Both the position numbers and the translations under genes were made by a program. Of a stretch of 64,000 bases of DNA, positions 24,739 through 46,590 are shown piece by piece. Location of the stretch: contig CM030833.1 of assembly GCA_018105865.1 (NCBI GenBank), forward strand, positions 17,497,881 through 17,561,880, given 5' to 3'. The number at the start of each line of letters is the position of its first letter. The first letter of the stretch is position 1. Origin of the DNA: Metaphire vulgaris. Its lineage: Eukaryota; Annelida; Clitellata; Crassiclitellata; Megascolecidae. Under the pieces are notes generated by a model. It saw only the letters and a list, made by a program, of their open reading frames with translations, was not told the DNA's origin and did no database searches.

Positions 24739-26039
24739 TAGAGGTGGGTCGATTAATCGAAATCGTAATCGAAATCGCGATTTTTGGAAAAATCGTAATC
24801 GTAATCGAACGATTATTAAATAAATCGAAATAATCGATAATCGTCGAAAAATAATCGAAATCGCGATTATTTTTCGATTATTCCCGTAAGTGATATTATA
24901 CAATATTTCCGATTCAAAGAAAGATCAATTTACCGTTGATTATAAGATTTTCATTGAAAATGGATTCAACAGCGTCTAAAGACAGGTACCATCTTTCTGG
25001 GTTTGACAGCAAATGTGTCAGGTGGGTTTAAACAAACTCTCGCTCAACTTTACCCTGGTTCTGTCAACAAAACAATCTCTGAATATTTTCTGAACTAATG
25101 TTCCTGTTTTACGAAAACACGTTAAAGTCAATTATTCATTTTTATTATACCATCAGTTAATTTTGGATACGCTGACTATATTTTCTTGCAATCTGGCTCG
25201 ATAAACTAAGGAGATTGAAGACCAGGGTTATTTCTAAACAAAAGTCTGGGGTCACTTTCTTTGTAGGATTGTGAATTTGGGGTGTCGAGAAAATCTGGGG
25301 GTGTCAATAATTTGGAAGTCTCTACCGAAAAAGGCTGACAAGCAAAAAAGTATAGAGACTCAAAAAAGTCTGACAAGCAAAAACATCCGAGGATAAAAGT
25401 TGTCAAGTGTTTTCTCCATTTGAACACTTCAGAGGCTGAAGGAGGCCCAGGCCAATTTCGAGTCCTAGCCTTCCCAACAATTAAAATGTTGACAAGCTTA
25501 AGGTAATCACCAATTTTGAGGACCGGCATCCTTACTTTCCCAAAATTATACAAGCAAAAAGGTCATCACCAATTTTGAGGCATCATTGTAATTAACCGAA
25601 ATCCCAAAATTTGATTGAGGCTCATTCAGCTATCAAATTGTGGCTTCTAGTTCTAGCTAGATTGGACTTGATGCTATCATCAGTTGTAGACAAGGGCAAA
25701 GGGAGGCCCCCAAATGATGGAGGAGTTGATTAATTGATTGATTGATTGAGAGTGTTCAGGGCTAACAATATGCATTCTGTATGCATACAATTGTCACATT
25801 ACCAAATTTTAGCGACCTCAAATTGGGGTGTTGGAAGTGTTAGGGGTGTAGCCCTGGAATTACCAACTGAACATCGATACACAGAGGAAGCCACTGTAAA
25901 ATATGGCGGAAAGCCAGTTTCTAAAGGGGGCTGTGCCTTGAATAATCGAAATCGAAATCGCGATTATATAAAAACCCGCTCGTAATCGTCATCCTGAAAA
26001 ATAATCCAGCAATCGTAATCCCCGTAATCTCTAGCTCTA
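24739..26039. mobile_element. Composite hAT element, TAGAGGTGGG / ...CTAGCTCTA ends
   Basis: Bounded by perfect 8-bp repeats GTAAACAT (24,731-24,738, 26,040-26,047). The left end begins TAGAGGTGGGTCGATTAATC, and both subterminal regions are dense in AATCGAAATCGCGATT phrases. The interior includes a diverged copy of host DNA from 24,113-24,600 and, at about 25,223-25,575, a fragment of the CAGGGTTATTTC MITE family with inverted recurrent modules. No transposase frame was seen. Confidence 0.7.
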
Positions 26040-26047
26040 GTAAACAT

Positions 26048-26367
26048 CAAGACTGGAAAATGTGATTTTACAAACCTAGGTTTCTAGAGTTTCAAAGAAC
26101 CTATATTTTTCAAAAAAGTCAAATTTTAGGTTTCTAAAGGTTTCTAAAGTCGAAAAATGAAAAATCCCATCTTTAATGCTTTTAAAAGTGTGTTACTCTC
26201 TGCAGACAGCAGCGCACATATATGACAACAATATAGGGAAGGGTCTATCGATTGGTGTTGCCTTCTGACACAAATATCGAGAGAACTCTCTGGGTTTCAC
26301 ATACCAAACATTAAAACCTAAAAACTTACATTTAATTTCTTTAAAAAACTAGGGTTTTCCAGTCCTG
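26048..26367. mobile_element. MITE with CA(A/G)GACTGGAAAA termini
   Basis: Left end CAAGACTGGAAAATGTG matches the complement of the right end TTTTCCAGTCCTG. The interior is rich in CCTAGGTTTCTA phrases. A relative in the opposite orientation lies at about 61,834-62,121. It adjoins the composite hAT element directly and ends about 190 bases upstream of the FBP start codon, so it is part of the FBP promoter region. Confidence 0.6.
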
Positions 26368-26560
26368 TTAACAACGCGGCTGGGTAGTTTTGAGAAACGT
26401 CCGGATTGGCCTTAGGGCAAACTGGATTGGCCGTCGGTCAATCCTTGACCTTGAGCGAAGTTTCCCGATGTTCCATGTCCTGGAGATCGTTGATTGTGGA
26501 TCAGTTTGAAGCGCTTTGAAGAAAGTTTCGATCTTTTACGAGACCTTTCGTAGAGCGAGG

Positions 26561-35332
<8,772 letters not shown>

Positions 35333-37171
35333 TGATATGAGCCAATGTGAAACATAGAATAACACATCTGTGTTATATTCCTAGATGTTAAATGTTGATT
35401 TGCTAATAAAACCATTAGACATCTATCTAACTTGGCTTATGATACAAAATGCAATTAAAATTTATGAGATTGTGAAACAAAATATGTTGCCATTTGAGAG
35501 TGTAAATGGATGCAGTTCTTGCTGTTGATAAACAAGCAGCTAATACTTTTATTTGATCACTCTGTGTAATTAAATTTCTCCAAAGCATATTGAATTATGT
35601 ATAAATTAAATTATACTGCATCTAATAAATGTCACTTTCAATGACACATCAGATTGTATGGTATTAGAGTTAACATCAACAGGAATTAACATATCTACTG
35701 TATATTTTATGCCTTTGGCACTTGGTTACCAACGGTCTTATGAAGAAAAACTGCCTGGAGACAATCGAATGCTAGTCAACCCCTGTCAGATCATTGAGAT
35801 CGTCATATACATGTGAATCATCAGCTGTTGAATTTTCTATGGTTAATTTTACATGCTTTGTTGTTGTTCTAAGTTTTCCTTGTCCATTTTCATAGTAATC
35901 ACTAATTTCAAATTGTAACATCCTAGTATTTTGACAAACAATATTCTGATTTCATTATGCTTCAATTGTCAAAAATTAGAAAGAATTAGACATAGTCTTG
36001 GAGTTGCATTCTATTTTATTATTCAACAAGTCACTTAGACGAGAAATCTTCCGCGATTGGTCTCGCCCGGGGTCCCGCAAAACGTTTTAAAGATTCAACA
36101 AACCTGCATCTCGCCCCCGTTAGGGATGTTAGCCACGCGTTGGTCAACGGATTTCCTGCCATGTTCTACCAGTTCCTTCCCCAGTTCCCAGTTTGCCAGA
36201 TGACAATCTCGCCAAAAACTCGATATTTCAGTGTCAGATCGCTTTCGTTATGCTGTACAGGGTACTAAAACAGTATAACGAAAGCTTTTTCACAATGAAA
36301 CCTCCCCTGCTGATGCAAAGTAACAATTGCCAACTAAACAATTAAATGGAAGACATCTGTCCAAACCATCTCCTAAATCAGTGGGCAGGGGTGGCGTTGT
36401 ATGGGGCGGAGTCAATTGCCCGCAACCAAGGGGCAAGAGACGGAGAGGAGAGAGGCAAAGAGAAGGGAGGAAGGGTAGAAAACAGATTAGGTAGAGAGAG
36501 TCGCCGGAGAGAGAGGGGTCACCTTTGCAATTGTTTATTTGGGCCGTCCGAAAATGCTAATTAAAGAGAAAGGCAAGAGCAGGAGAGGGATAAGAGAAAC
36601 AGAGGAAGAGGTAAAGGAGAGAAAGAGATAAAGGAAGAGAGCCTGACATTTTACAATCCGTTAAACGTAGAGGTGGAATCTATGCTTTAACTTGTCAAAG
36701 ACAGGCTACTATTCAGGCACTACTCCATTTACACGCCTTTTGAACAATTATTGTAAAGGATGCTGGTCCAAACGGTGCATTTGCTTATGGTACACAACCC
36801 GACTGAAGATGATGTTGGAATGGATGATATATATAATATATATCAGTAACTATAATAATAAGAAGAGAGAGGGAATCGATCAGAGACAGGGAAGAAAGTA
36901 AGGAATAACTGGATACCTGGACCTGTCGAGATATATATAATACACTGATGATGATTCAACAATACACTGTAATGGAAATCTTGCCCGATTGGTCTCGCCC
37001 CCGTCCCTCGCCAAAATAGAACGCCGGACGGATATTGGGGGTTTACTGTACTGTAATGTGTTATACGCTGACTGCGTAGTCTATTTGAGAGGGGGCTACA
37101 GAAATGCTCGCAACGCCTCTGTCTTGACCCCATCCCTCTAGCGTGACGCATGGACGGTCTCATTATCTCCA

Positions 37172-37176
<5 letters not shown>
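35333..37176. other. FBP 3' region and purine-rich intergenic DNA
   Basis: The first about 680 bases are the FBP 3' untranslated and downstream region, a diverged copy of which lies at about 48,480-49,400. Positions about 36,420-36,650 are strongly purine-rich (GAGAGAGG, GGAAGGG runs). No further gene is seen. Confidence 0.5.

Positions 37177-37230
<54 letters not shown>
37177..37230. repeat. (TA)n microsatellite at the left edge of desaturase block A
   Basis: Uninterrupted AT repeat. The same type of repeat at 52,890-52,946 marks the left edge of block B, so the duplication breakpoint lies in or near this microsatellite. Confidence 0.9.
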
Positions 37231-37232
<2 letters not shown>

Positions 37233-38722
37233 CACATCATACTGTCAAGGGCCTGTCAGACACTCTTCCCCAGTCCTATTTTCACGAATAGGAAATTGGA
37301 GAAGACTTAAATAAAAAATTAAAGTGAATGGTCTCTTAAAAATCCAACAGCTGCATTGCAAACCCAAGGCCTTAGCAGGGAGTCTATAAGACGTCCTATA
37401 GACTCTCTGGCCTTAGCTGCTGATAATAATCTGTCGTTTATTTGAATTAACTCTATGTCGTCTCTGGTGTGCTCATCTCTTTGAGCTTGAGTCAATTTTT
37501 GCCGTTTTTGTCAAGACTTAGTTTTTCCTCCGAACAAGACGAAGACAACGTCGTGTAAGTTAATTGCGGATTAGTCTAATCCTCTAGGGCATCGGGCCAC
37601 CAGCCCAGTGAAGATGTCCGTAAAATTTAAATTTTCATATTTATTGTTCCATTATATGAAATCTTCATAGTTCTATCAGCGTCTAAAATTTTAGAAATAG
37701 AAGTAGTTTTATTGATATGTACAGTTTGATTTCTGCCTGTTTCGATCTGTTAATCACCTTATATTGTAACTGTACCAGCCCCTTCCAGGCCCTATGTAGA
37801 GCAGTCACGGGTCCCTAAAATGTTTGAATTTATATATTTTTAAAGAAAGTTTGTCCTGAAAAAGTTTTATTCTGAGGTTTTCAAACAATATACAAAAATA
37901 TACAGATCAGGTGTGAAAGAATGATGATGACCTTGTTTGCCTGTCAGACTTTTCAGGACGTTAAAGTACAACTGTACTAGCAATGCCTTCAAGAAATGCC
38001 TTCGATGCCTCCCCAACCGCACTCATCGTGTTCGTAGACTAATAATAAAATTAATAAGCTTAGTAGGCCCTACTGTGCGCGATAACAGTTTCGGACCCAC
38101 CCGGGTCCTTTACAGATCGCAGGGCCTTTGGGCATTTGCCCTCTGCCCCTCGGGCCTGACTCTTGTAGAAACTTCTTGATGATTCTAAAGTAGGCCTAAA
38201 TATTTCAAGCAGTAGCCATAGGCCGATATTCTTTCAATCATAAATCTACAGGTCTTTCTTTCAGAAATGTGTATTCAATTAAGCGCGAATTAAGGTCTTT
38301 TGCTTTAGGCCTACTGTATACTGTAGATTCGATCGCCCGAACATCACGACGACAGATTATGTTTCGTATGAAATAATTGAAGGCATCAGGTCGAAATTTT
38401 CACCCAGATAGAAAGATGACGACCTCCCTTTGTCATTGGTTTCTTATAAAAATGCACTACAGTATGGTCCTGTAGAAATTATCAGTAAAGGCTGACAAAA
38501 TTAGGTCTCTATGATAAGCGCACAATACTTTTATAGAAAGCCATTTAGCATTGTTGACAAAACAGTGGGTTAAATTTATGTAGCAAGTGCAAGATAACAT
38601 TTTAGCTTAGATTTTTGGTGTAAACTGCTTATATTGTATTATTGTATTTTATTATTGTATTAGTATTGTATTGTACTGTATTATATTAACTGATTCAATT
38701 GTAGCTGATTCGTAAACGAATC

Positions 38723-41700
38723 ATGCCACCAAAGAACACTAACGCTGATGTTGATGAAGATGAGCGAAGTAATGAGCTTGAGACTCCCATGATTACTGCT
38801 GAGCAAAAGCGTTTTCCGCTGCAGATTGTCTGGCGAAATGTCATTTGGTACACTGCCCTGCACTGCATGGCACTGTACGGCCTGTTACTTATTCCACGCG
38901 CCCATCCTTATACCTGGATATGGAGTGAGTGTATGGAAACCCTTTCGTGGCTTAAAGTTGTTACTTTTACCGTAGTTTTACGATTGAACAAATTTATACA
39001 ATACTACATGGCTGTTTTTTTTACTGCTGCTTTTGTAATCTCCTAATGAGTCTTGCTTAGAAAGTTAGAAATGCTTGTGAGAGTTGTCTCAAAGCTAGAA
39101 TTACCTAGCCACAGTCAGAGTAGGGCCCATTTATGGTGCTTCACTTCTAAATCGATAAATGATTTACAGTTGTACACTGACCTGGAACTGTTACAGCCCG
39201 ATTCGAATATTGCCATAACATTTCTGTCCCATAGCAAAATTCAATATTACCAATACTAGCAAAGTTGGAAGTTGTTTTTTGTGGAAGGTTCTGTAGCGGA
39301 TAATTCGGTACGGCAGAATTCGGCACATGTTAAGAAGATTGTCGAGGCATATGATTATCGCATTGCAACAGAATATTTGCGTCTTTGCAGCCATAATATC
39401 AGTCTTATAAGTTTGAAAGTTTTAGAAACATCGTGATATTTATAACGGTTATCTATTTCATTGCATTGCATTGCTTTTAAACTTATATATTAAACTATTA
39501 GTCTATTATAATGGCATTTTGCGTCTAATATGCCTACATTCAGTGGCGTAGCGAGGGGCAGAGGGGGCGAAGCGCCCCAGGCAGCACTTGCCCTAGGGGC
39601 GGCATTTTCGAGATTTCCTAATTTTTTTAATTATTAACCTGCATTAGGGTTTTTGCTTGTCAGACTTTTTAAAGACTTGATTGGTAAGGTTTTTTCCAGG
39701 AAACTTTGAAAATTTTCCGCCACGAAAAGGCAGCACTTTTTATTTTCGCCCCAGGCGGCACTTTGCCTAGCTACGCCACTGCCTACATTAAATTATAAGC
39801 CTAATAATCATCAATAAACACGTACTGTTTGCGTCGCAAGATCATTCTTATAAGTTAACATCGTGAAATTAGTAGATCTTATACAATAAACTCCAAACAT
39901 CACAATCCAGATACATATCATGTGTTTCAGACCGAATCTTCCATAATAATCTATACCGAATGTTCCGCTACCGAATTTTCCGCTTCCGAATGCTCCGGTC
40001 ACGTGCTTCAATTCTGTCTCATTTTATTTTCATCCGAAACCATCTTGGTCAAGTTGTTTATAAAGCAATTTTGGACTAAATTTACAGAAGGGGAGTACTT
40101 TTCAGCCGATTTATAGAAGACTAGGTGAGACCTATGTTTTGCTCGCACTCCATAATGGAGTCTAATTCATATGGTGGCACTTTATTTTGCTGACTTTTGG
40201 TATAATTGATTTACGGCTGCTAATCTGTTTAAGAAAGACCAAAAATATAGTGAAATAAATCTTCCGTTATTTTTAAATTAGACCTACAGGTTTCCTATAA
40301 ACGCAGACACTGGGCCTATTCAAAATGACTGGTTTGGTTTCAATCACTGTGCTCTTATTTTCCCCTCAGCTGCCGTTCTTTATGCGGTAAATGGACTTGG
40401 CGCGACTGCAGGAGCGCATCGCCTGTGGACGCATCGCTCATACCGTGCCAGGCTGCCACTTCGCATACTGTTGGCTGTTTTTAACTCCATTGCTTTTCAG
40501 GTAAAAAACACCGTTAGCCTGTTCTTTTAAAATTAAAGCGGATGCTTCAACAAGCTTAGCGCATTGAGTAGCTTAATTTAACATAAAACCAAGAAAGAGC
40601 ATCATTCTATAATAGTATAGTTCAGGGATATTTTTACACCTCCTAACACCCTCCAACACCCCTCCTATTTTGAGGTTGACACCCCAAAAATTTGGTCATG
40701 TTACAATGGTATGCATACAAAATGCATACTAATTAGCCCTGAACACCCCCCACCTATGAGGAAGTACACCACCACCCCCAACTTTTATCCTCGATGACCT
40801 TTTTTTGCTTGTCAGGCTTTTTTGAGACTTGATAACGTTTTTATGCCTGTCAGCCTCTGAGCCGTAACTAGGAGGCAGGGGGGACCGCCCCGGGCCGCCG
40901 GGCGCCGACCGGTGGGGAGCGCATTTAGGATGAGAAAAAAATAGCATACTAATTACACATAGCTGTGCGGAATACTTTGCGGAATAATAAAAAAAGTCTT
41001 TTGTGACTTTGTTTGTGACGACTAAACAAAGGTCATCAGCCTGAAAATGGATAAGTAAACTCTCTGACGACTAAAGAAAAAAAGTCATCACCGAAATTTA
41101 GGGGCGCAAAATATAAATCTTGCCCCGGGCGCCGAAAACCCTAGATACGGCTCTGGTCAGCCTTTTTCGGTAGAGACTCCCAAATTCCGATGCCCCTAGA
41201 TTTTCCCGACACCCCCTCCCAAATTCACAATACTACAATCCTAGGAAATAACCACACCCCAGATTTTCCCGACACCCCCAGAATTCACAATTCTAGAAAT
41301 AATCTTGGTCTAGTTGCAAGTTTGTACCTTAAAACATTGGCATTCTTAATTTCTTAGATCTTTAGAAACGCTAATTTCTACAGCTTAATGCTGCTGGCGT
41401 GGTTGTCGAGTGAGACTCAATGCAATGAGGAGGGAGCAAATTGGTGAACTTGCTTTGTGCTTTCCCAGCACACAGGCATGCTCCATTCGTTAATATATTT
41501 CCCATAATTTCTTTGGGATTGCTAGTGTTAGGGCGAGGTGATTCACGCGAGCTCAAACGATATTTTAATAATAGGTAGGGTTGCCAACCGTCCTTTATTT
41601 CAAAGGACAGTCCTTTAATGCACCTCTGAGTCCTTGTCCTTTATCGCTTTAATAAAGGACGCTGGTTTGTCCTTCATTTCAAAAATGAAGTCATGAAACC

Positions 41701-42022
41701 ACACATTTCAATTGAAATTTGCAAAAGCGGTAGGTCCACTTAGCGGTTGAACCCCATTTCAGAAGGGAGGTGACCTTTTTTTGCTTGTCACCCATATCAG
41801 AAGGGAGAACGACCTTTTTTCTTGTCACCACACTTCAGAAGGAAGTTAACCTTTTTCCCGCACCGGATGACACCAAGCTTTTTCCGCACCGGGTGTCCTT
41901 TATTGAAATTTGTCACAGTTGGCAACCCTAATAATAGGCCAAATGCATTATGACTTAAGCAGCAGCAATTTTATTATGAAAGCTTGGTTTTGTACCTCTC
42001 TCTGTCTCTGTCTCTGTCTCCG

Positions 42023-42053
<31 letters not shown>

Positions 42054-42070
42054 GTCTGTCTCTCTCTCTG

Positions 42071-42116
<46 letters not shown>

Positions 42117-45100
42117 TCTCTGTATCTCTCTCTGTCTCTGTATACTGTATGTCATCTCGGTGGCTGAAAAGCTATGCTATACTCGCGCTCATGTGCGAAG
42201 CTGGAAACTGCATTTGAATCGCTGTTTATTTGACAAACCTTATGAGCAATGGTTGGAGCTGAAGTAAACGGTGATTTTACTGTAGAATGCCATCATAGAA
42301 TGGGCGCGCGACCACCGCGTGCATCACAAATATTCCGAAACAGATGCTGATCCACACAACGCCAAACGAGGCTTCTTCTTCGCCCACGTAGGCTGGCTCC
42401 TAGTACGCAAGCACCCGGACGTCAAGGAAAAGGGCAAGTTAATTGACCTCAGTGACCTCTACTCTGATCCAGTATGCGTTATTCAGAAAAAGTGAGTAGG
42501 TCTATTTAGTTCGCAATGCAAACGTAACTGGATTTTGTGTAGAATTTGTATAAAAGTCGAACTAAGAAAGCGCTAGTATGTGAATAGGTCCTAATTATTT
42601 TCTTAAAACTCTCGGTTAACTGAAATAGAGCAGATGTGCTGGTTGTATTTGAAATGTTCTTCTTGTGTTTATGATTATCTCTTGGGCTCGTTTTAGTGTA
42701 ATACAGTACTTTACTAATTTGCGCCCATTCATACTGTAAATGACACTTGTTATTTGTGCAGAATAACAGAATAAGACAAAAAAGACATTTAGTTTAAAAC
42801 ATTATTTTCGGGTGTTTGGAAAGAATATGTAATTCAGAGGGTCAGAAATTTTTTCAGCATTGATGTTCACTCTTGATAAATGTTCTGCATGGCAAATTGT
42901 ATTGTTTCACGGGAAATTCACGCATCCCTGACCATCTGTACATCATTGTACACAAATGCACAATACATAATTATATCTCTACTTTACTGTAATAAAACAA
43001 CTGCGGATGAAGTTGACGAACATGAAGTTAAAAAGAGAAAGTCTTATGAAAAGACAAATGCAACCAAAAATGCTGAAACCTTGTATCAGAAGATCAACCT
43101 TAACTGCTCAAAATATTGGAAATTTATGAAATTTTTAAATTGGTCATTTCATTTTCGCAAATTTTTTTGTGTTTCACTGCCCTATTTACTGACCTTGACA
43201 GTTCATTTCTTATATGGTCATCATTAGTTTAATGGTTTAGACCGTGTTAACGTCATCAGCTATTAAAACGGTAGTCATCTTGGCAGAAAAAATTCATAGT
43301 GCGCACATCTCTCATTTGTTACCTAATAAAACTCAAATTATATTTGGCCAAACTTTAAATCAAATCTTAGTCTTTGCACCAATGTAACATCTAAAAGTTT
43401 TGTGTTCAAAGTATTTGTAATAAGTGATTATAATATCAAATTTCAAATTTCTAATTAATTAGGACAAATGAATTATTTGTCCCTGTCCTAAAAATCAAAT
43501 TCTTTTTTATATACTTCCAAAATATTTGCTAATTCTATTTTAACACTAAACTCTAATGAATAAATTGAGAAACAAATTTCTATAAGAACTGTGAATTAAA
43601 TTTATTGAAAGCCATATTAATCGCGACCATTGTGCTTTGCCCCTGAAAAAATATGCTTTGCACCACTGGATTTAAACTCAAGTGGATAGAGAATGCTGAG
43701 TAAAGATATTTTTTTTAAGGACAAATTAAACTCATCCTTTTTTCAGTCAACAAAACAGATAAACAATACACCTTTGACGTTTCAAACGCATTATTACAAT
43801 TTACAAATTATTATTACATGTTTATAAAATTCCTCAAATCAGAAATCAGAATATCCATAATTATATGTAGGACAGTCTGGCTAAAAAGGTGTAGGAACGC
43901 CCTTCCCGTGTGTTTCCACTGAAAAAAACCCTGTAAGTAAGTAAGTGTAACTTTATTGTATTTCTTTTTATTGCCTTAAATTGAAATTTCCTATTTATAA
44001 AATTCCCCATTTGCAAACAAATAATTGAAACTCTGCGACCAAAGATGTACGTTATCCTAAAATGGCGTCGGCTTTAGCTGTGGACTGGAAATCTCTTAAT
44101 GATAGAAGAAAATACTGAATTAGATGGTACTCCTGTTTGAGTCACTGTTACTTTCAAAATGAGCAGTCTCGGTATAATTTCGGTTCGGTTTGGATGAAAA
44201 ACCGCGGTTTCAGTTCGTTTCATTTTTTAACCCAAGGTTTATCAGTGCACTTTAATTGCTAACCCTAACTTAACCCTAGAAGTTATCGATAATTTAACCC
44301 TAACCCTATGACCTCTTTTTGCTTTCTAATTTTGGAGAGGAAAAATGATACAATTATGACTAATTTTAATTCTAATTAGGGTTTTGAAAGGAAAAATACA
44401 AGAATGACCTTTTTGAGGACTTTAATAAGAAATAAAAAAATAAAATGACGTTACGCGATTTTTGAAAATGGGGTCGTCCCGTTGTGACGTCATATTTTAG
44501 GGTCCGACGTTGCGTGACGTTGCGTGACGTGGGGGCGGGCAAAAATTTTTCAAATTCGCGTGACGTCATTTGGACTTTCAGCCAATATTTTAAGTCAAAC
44601 TCTTTTGAGTTGATGAAATTGCCAATGGGCCAAATTTTAAACTCGTCATGATTTAAACTAATTTTATTAGTGGCTTAGACCAGGCATTACCCTCACGTTT
44701 ATATGGCCACTGGGGCATTAAAGGGCAAGTAACCCGAATAAGTTAGCCTCAGGGATTTTCTAGGATTGTGGGTTTGGGGGTGGGGTGTCTTTTTCAATTT
44801 TGAAGGTGTCCGGGCTAATTAACATTCCACACTAAACTGGCAAACACATTAATACAGCCATTTTAAAATTGTTTTTACTGATTTCAAAATGACGTCAAAC
44901 GTCATCAAATCAGAATATCCATAATTATGACAGAAGAACAACACTCGTTATTTTAGCGTTTAAAAGCTGTGCATTGATTGAACTGCATTCAAAATGCATT
45001 AAATGCATTTAATGCAACTTGAAAAAAGAGATCATAGGGCCTTAGGTTAACCCTAACCCTAACCGTAACGTTTTAACCCTAGGTTACAAATAATTAAACT

Positions 45101-45686
45101 AACCAAGGATTAAAATCCTAAAAAACCGTCCAATTTGCATGGTCAAAATCTTTAGGCCCCAGTTCGATTCGGTTAACCGTAACAGCACTACCTATTTTAC
45201 CTCTTTCCATTCGTATGCAAGAATAGAGCCCGATTGATTCATTGCAGGTTTTATCTGCTGTCCGCGTTGTTGTTCTGCTTCGTGATTCCGACATTTGTAC
45301 CTTGGTACTTCTGGGGAGAGAGTGCGCGGACAAGTTATTTCATCTGCGCCGTTCTTCGGTACGTTCTGTTTCTAAACGCCACCTGGACAGTCAATAGCGC
45401 CGCACACCTGTGGGGTAACAAACCTTACGATCGAAACATCAATCCTGTCGAAAATGTATTTGTTACTTATGGAACGCTTGGCGAAGGCTACCACAACTAT
45501 CACCACGTCTTCCCAAATGATTATTCAACGAGTGAATATGGTTGGAGAATTAATAATATGACTACAATGTTTATCGATTTCATGGCAAAGATTGGATGGG
45601 CCTACGATCTTCACAAAATGTCGGCGGAGTCGGTTCTCAATCGTAAAAAGCGAACAGGAGATGGATCATCCGGTTTCGGATACTAA
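38723..45686 (+). CDS. SCD: Stearoyl-CoA (delta-9) desaturase, copy A
   Basis: Four exons: 38,723-38,924, 40,370-40,500, 42,286-42,491 and 45,248-45,686, all GT-AG and in phase, 325 residues. The enzyme introduces a cis double bond at C9 of acyl-CoA in the ER membrane, using cytochrome b5 and O2. The histidine boxes are complete: HRLWTH (exon 2), HRVHH (exon 3) and HNYHH (exon 4), with NSAAHLWG supplying the further conserved His. The hydrophobic stretches [19 protein letters not shown] and [19 protein letters not shown] match membrane segments. The short N-terminus before VWRN is acidic. One extra Asn codon (WRINNMTT) distinguishes it from copy B and from the usual family length. Poly(A) signals AATAAA lie at 45,780 and 45,828. 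Confidence 0.94.
39293..40005. mobile_element. Fold-back element with repeated CCGAATNTTCCGCT phrases
   Basis: The left arm TAGCGGATAATTCGGTACGG and the right arm, which repeats ACCGAATTTTCCGCTTCCG three to four times, are inverted relative to each other. Block B lacks this stretch at the matching place (about 55,800), so it is an insertion in intron 1 of copy A. It hosts the MITE at 39,541-39,781. Exact ends and TSD were not resolved. Confidence 0.6.
39541..39781. mobile_element. hAT-type MITE, CAGTGGCGTAGC family
   Basis: Begins CAGTGGCGTAGCGAGGGG and ends CCTAGCTACGCCACTG between perfect 8-bp repeats CCTACATT (39,533-39,540, 39,782-39,789). It carries the internal module GTTTTTGCTTGTCAGAC at about 39,650. 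It is nested in a fold-back element. Confidence 0.93.
40623..41307. mobile_element. hAT-type MITE, CAGGGTTATTTC family, hosting another MITE
   Basis: Left end CAGGGATATTTTTACACC and right end AATTCTAGAAATAATCTTG resemble the two ends of the 13,631 element in opposite orientation. Flanks GTATAGTT and GTCTAGTT match at 7 of 8 positions. Block B lacks it at the corresponding place near 56,420. It holds a long copy of the recurrent module at about 40,794-40,835. Confidence 0.8.
40857..41155. mobile_element. hAT-type MITE, C(A/T)GAGCCGTA termini
   Basis: Starts CTGAGCCGTAACTAGG and ends CCTAGATACGGCTCTG between perfect 8-bp repeats GTCAGCCT (40,849-40,856, 41,156-41,163). It is nested in the 40,623-41,307 MITE. 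The insertion point falls inside the module region of its host element. Confidence 0.9.
41576..41930. mobile_element. hAT-type MITE, TAGGGTTGCCAACC termini
   Basis: Ends TAGGGTTGCCAAC and GTTGGCAACCCTA, flanked by perfect ATAATAGG repeats (41,568-41,575, 41,931-41,938). Block B keeps the empty site with a single ATAATAGG near 56,677, so the insertion followed the duplication. The interior repeats GTCCTTTA phrases and two copies of the recurrent module (about 41,769, 41,808). Confidence 0.95.
41996..42150. repeat. (CT)n / (CTCTGT)n microsatellite
   Basis: About 150 bases of CTCTGTCT and pure CT repeats in intron 2 of desaturase copy A. The matching place in copy B has only a few units (about 56,723-56,740), so this is a recent expansion. 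Confidence 0.95.
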
Positions 45687-46497
45687 ATACTATTTTATTT
45701 CATAATCGACTTTTGAAATATCACAGTATGCCGAAAGATTTTTATTCAATAATTATTTTCTGACCTTGCGACAGCTGTCAATAAAGATAATGGTAGCTGT
45801 TAAAGACATAATTATCATAATACGATAATAAAATGCGAACGAATTTTCTATTTGATTATGACCAACGACCTTGTTTTTAAATGGCTGATTGACCTTGTTG
45901 CATTATTTAAAACTGCTGTTTGTCCGAGCAAATGTTCAATGTTTGCTAATTACAATATGCTTGTAATCCGTTTGCTTACTTCGATTATGTTGTTCTAACT
46001 TCTGCAAATATAGCTTAGCTTCCAATGCATGCATCTTGTCACTCTTGTGCCCTTGATTTCTTCAAAAATTAGAAGGAAAATGAGCGAAGTCCGTGTCTCT
46101 ACGGTGTGAATTGTTCACGGTCTCACCAGATGTAACAATTCTAAAAATGTTAGCGTAAGAAAGCTTCTTGTTCCAATGTCTTGCGAGATAATTCTTAAGC
46201 ACCGAATTGCTGATGTCCAGCTGTTTTACTTAAATTATTTGCTCCATAATGAGTTTTTTAGAAGTACGTAGTACTGAGCAAAGGAGCGTGTACTTCGTTT
46301 AAGGTCTGAGCTTCGAAGGAATCAACAAAAATCTGCTTTAAGTTTTATCTCTGCATTTTAGAGCAAACGTCCGCGGTGCTGCAATCCCTGACCACGGGCC
46401 AAATTGAGCCCTAAATATGATTTTAAAGCCATGACTCGTGAGACGAAATTGGCAGAAGATTGAACACTTCTTGAAAAAGCTGCAAGACAGCTGCTGT

Positions 46498-46590
46498 AGA
46501 GAAGAGAAGAGAAGAGAAGAAAGAAAAGAAAGAGAAGAGAAGAGAAGAGAAGAGAAGAGAAGAGAAGAGAAGAGAAGAGAAGAGAAGAGA
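46498..46590. repeat. (GAGAA)n microsatellite
   Basis: About 18 tandem GAGAA-type units near the right end of block A. Block B has only AGAGAAGAG at the matching site near 59,947. Confidence 0.95.

Noticed and set aside
36843..37235. 130-codon minus-strand frame with a Tyr/Ile run
   Set aside because: The N-terminus is a translation of the TA array and the rest has no recognisable features.
41910..42217. Leu/Ser/Cys-rich and Arg/Glu-rich frames on both strands
   Set aside because: These are translations of the CT microsatellite.
42880..43227. 115-codon plus-strand frame in desaturase intron 3, copy A
   Set aside because: The matching region of copy B has frameshifts and no shared protein, so it is intron sequence.
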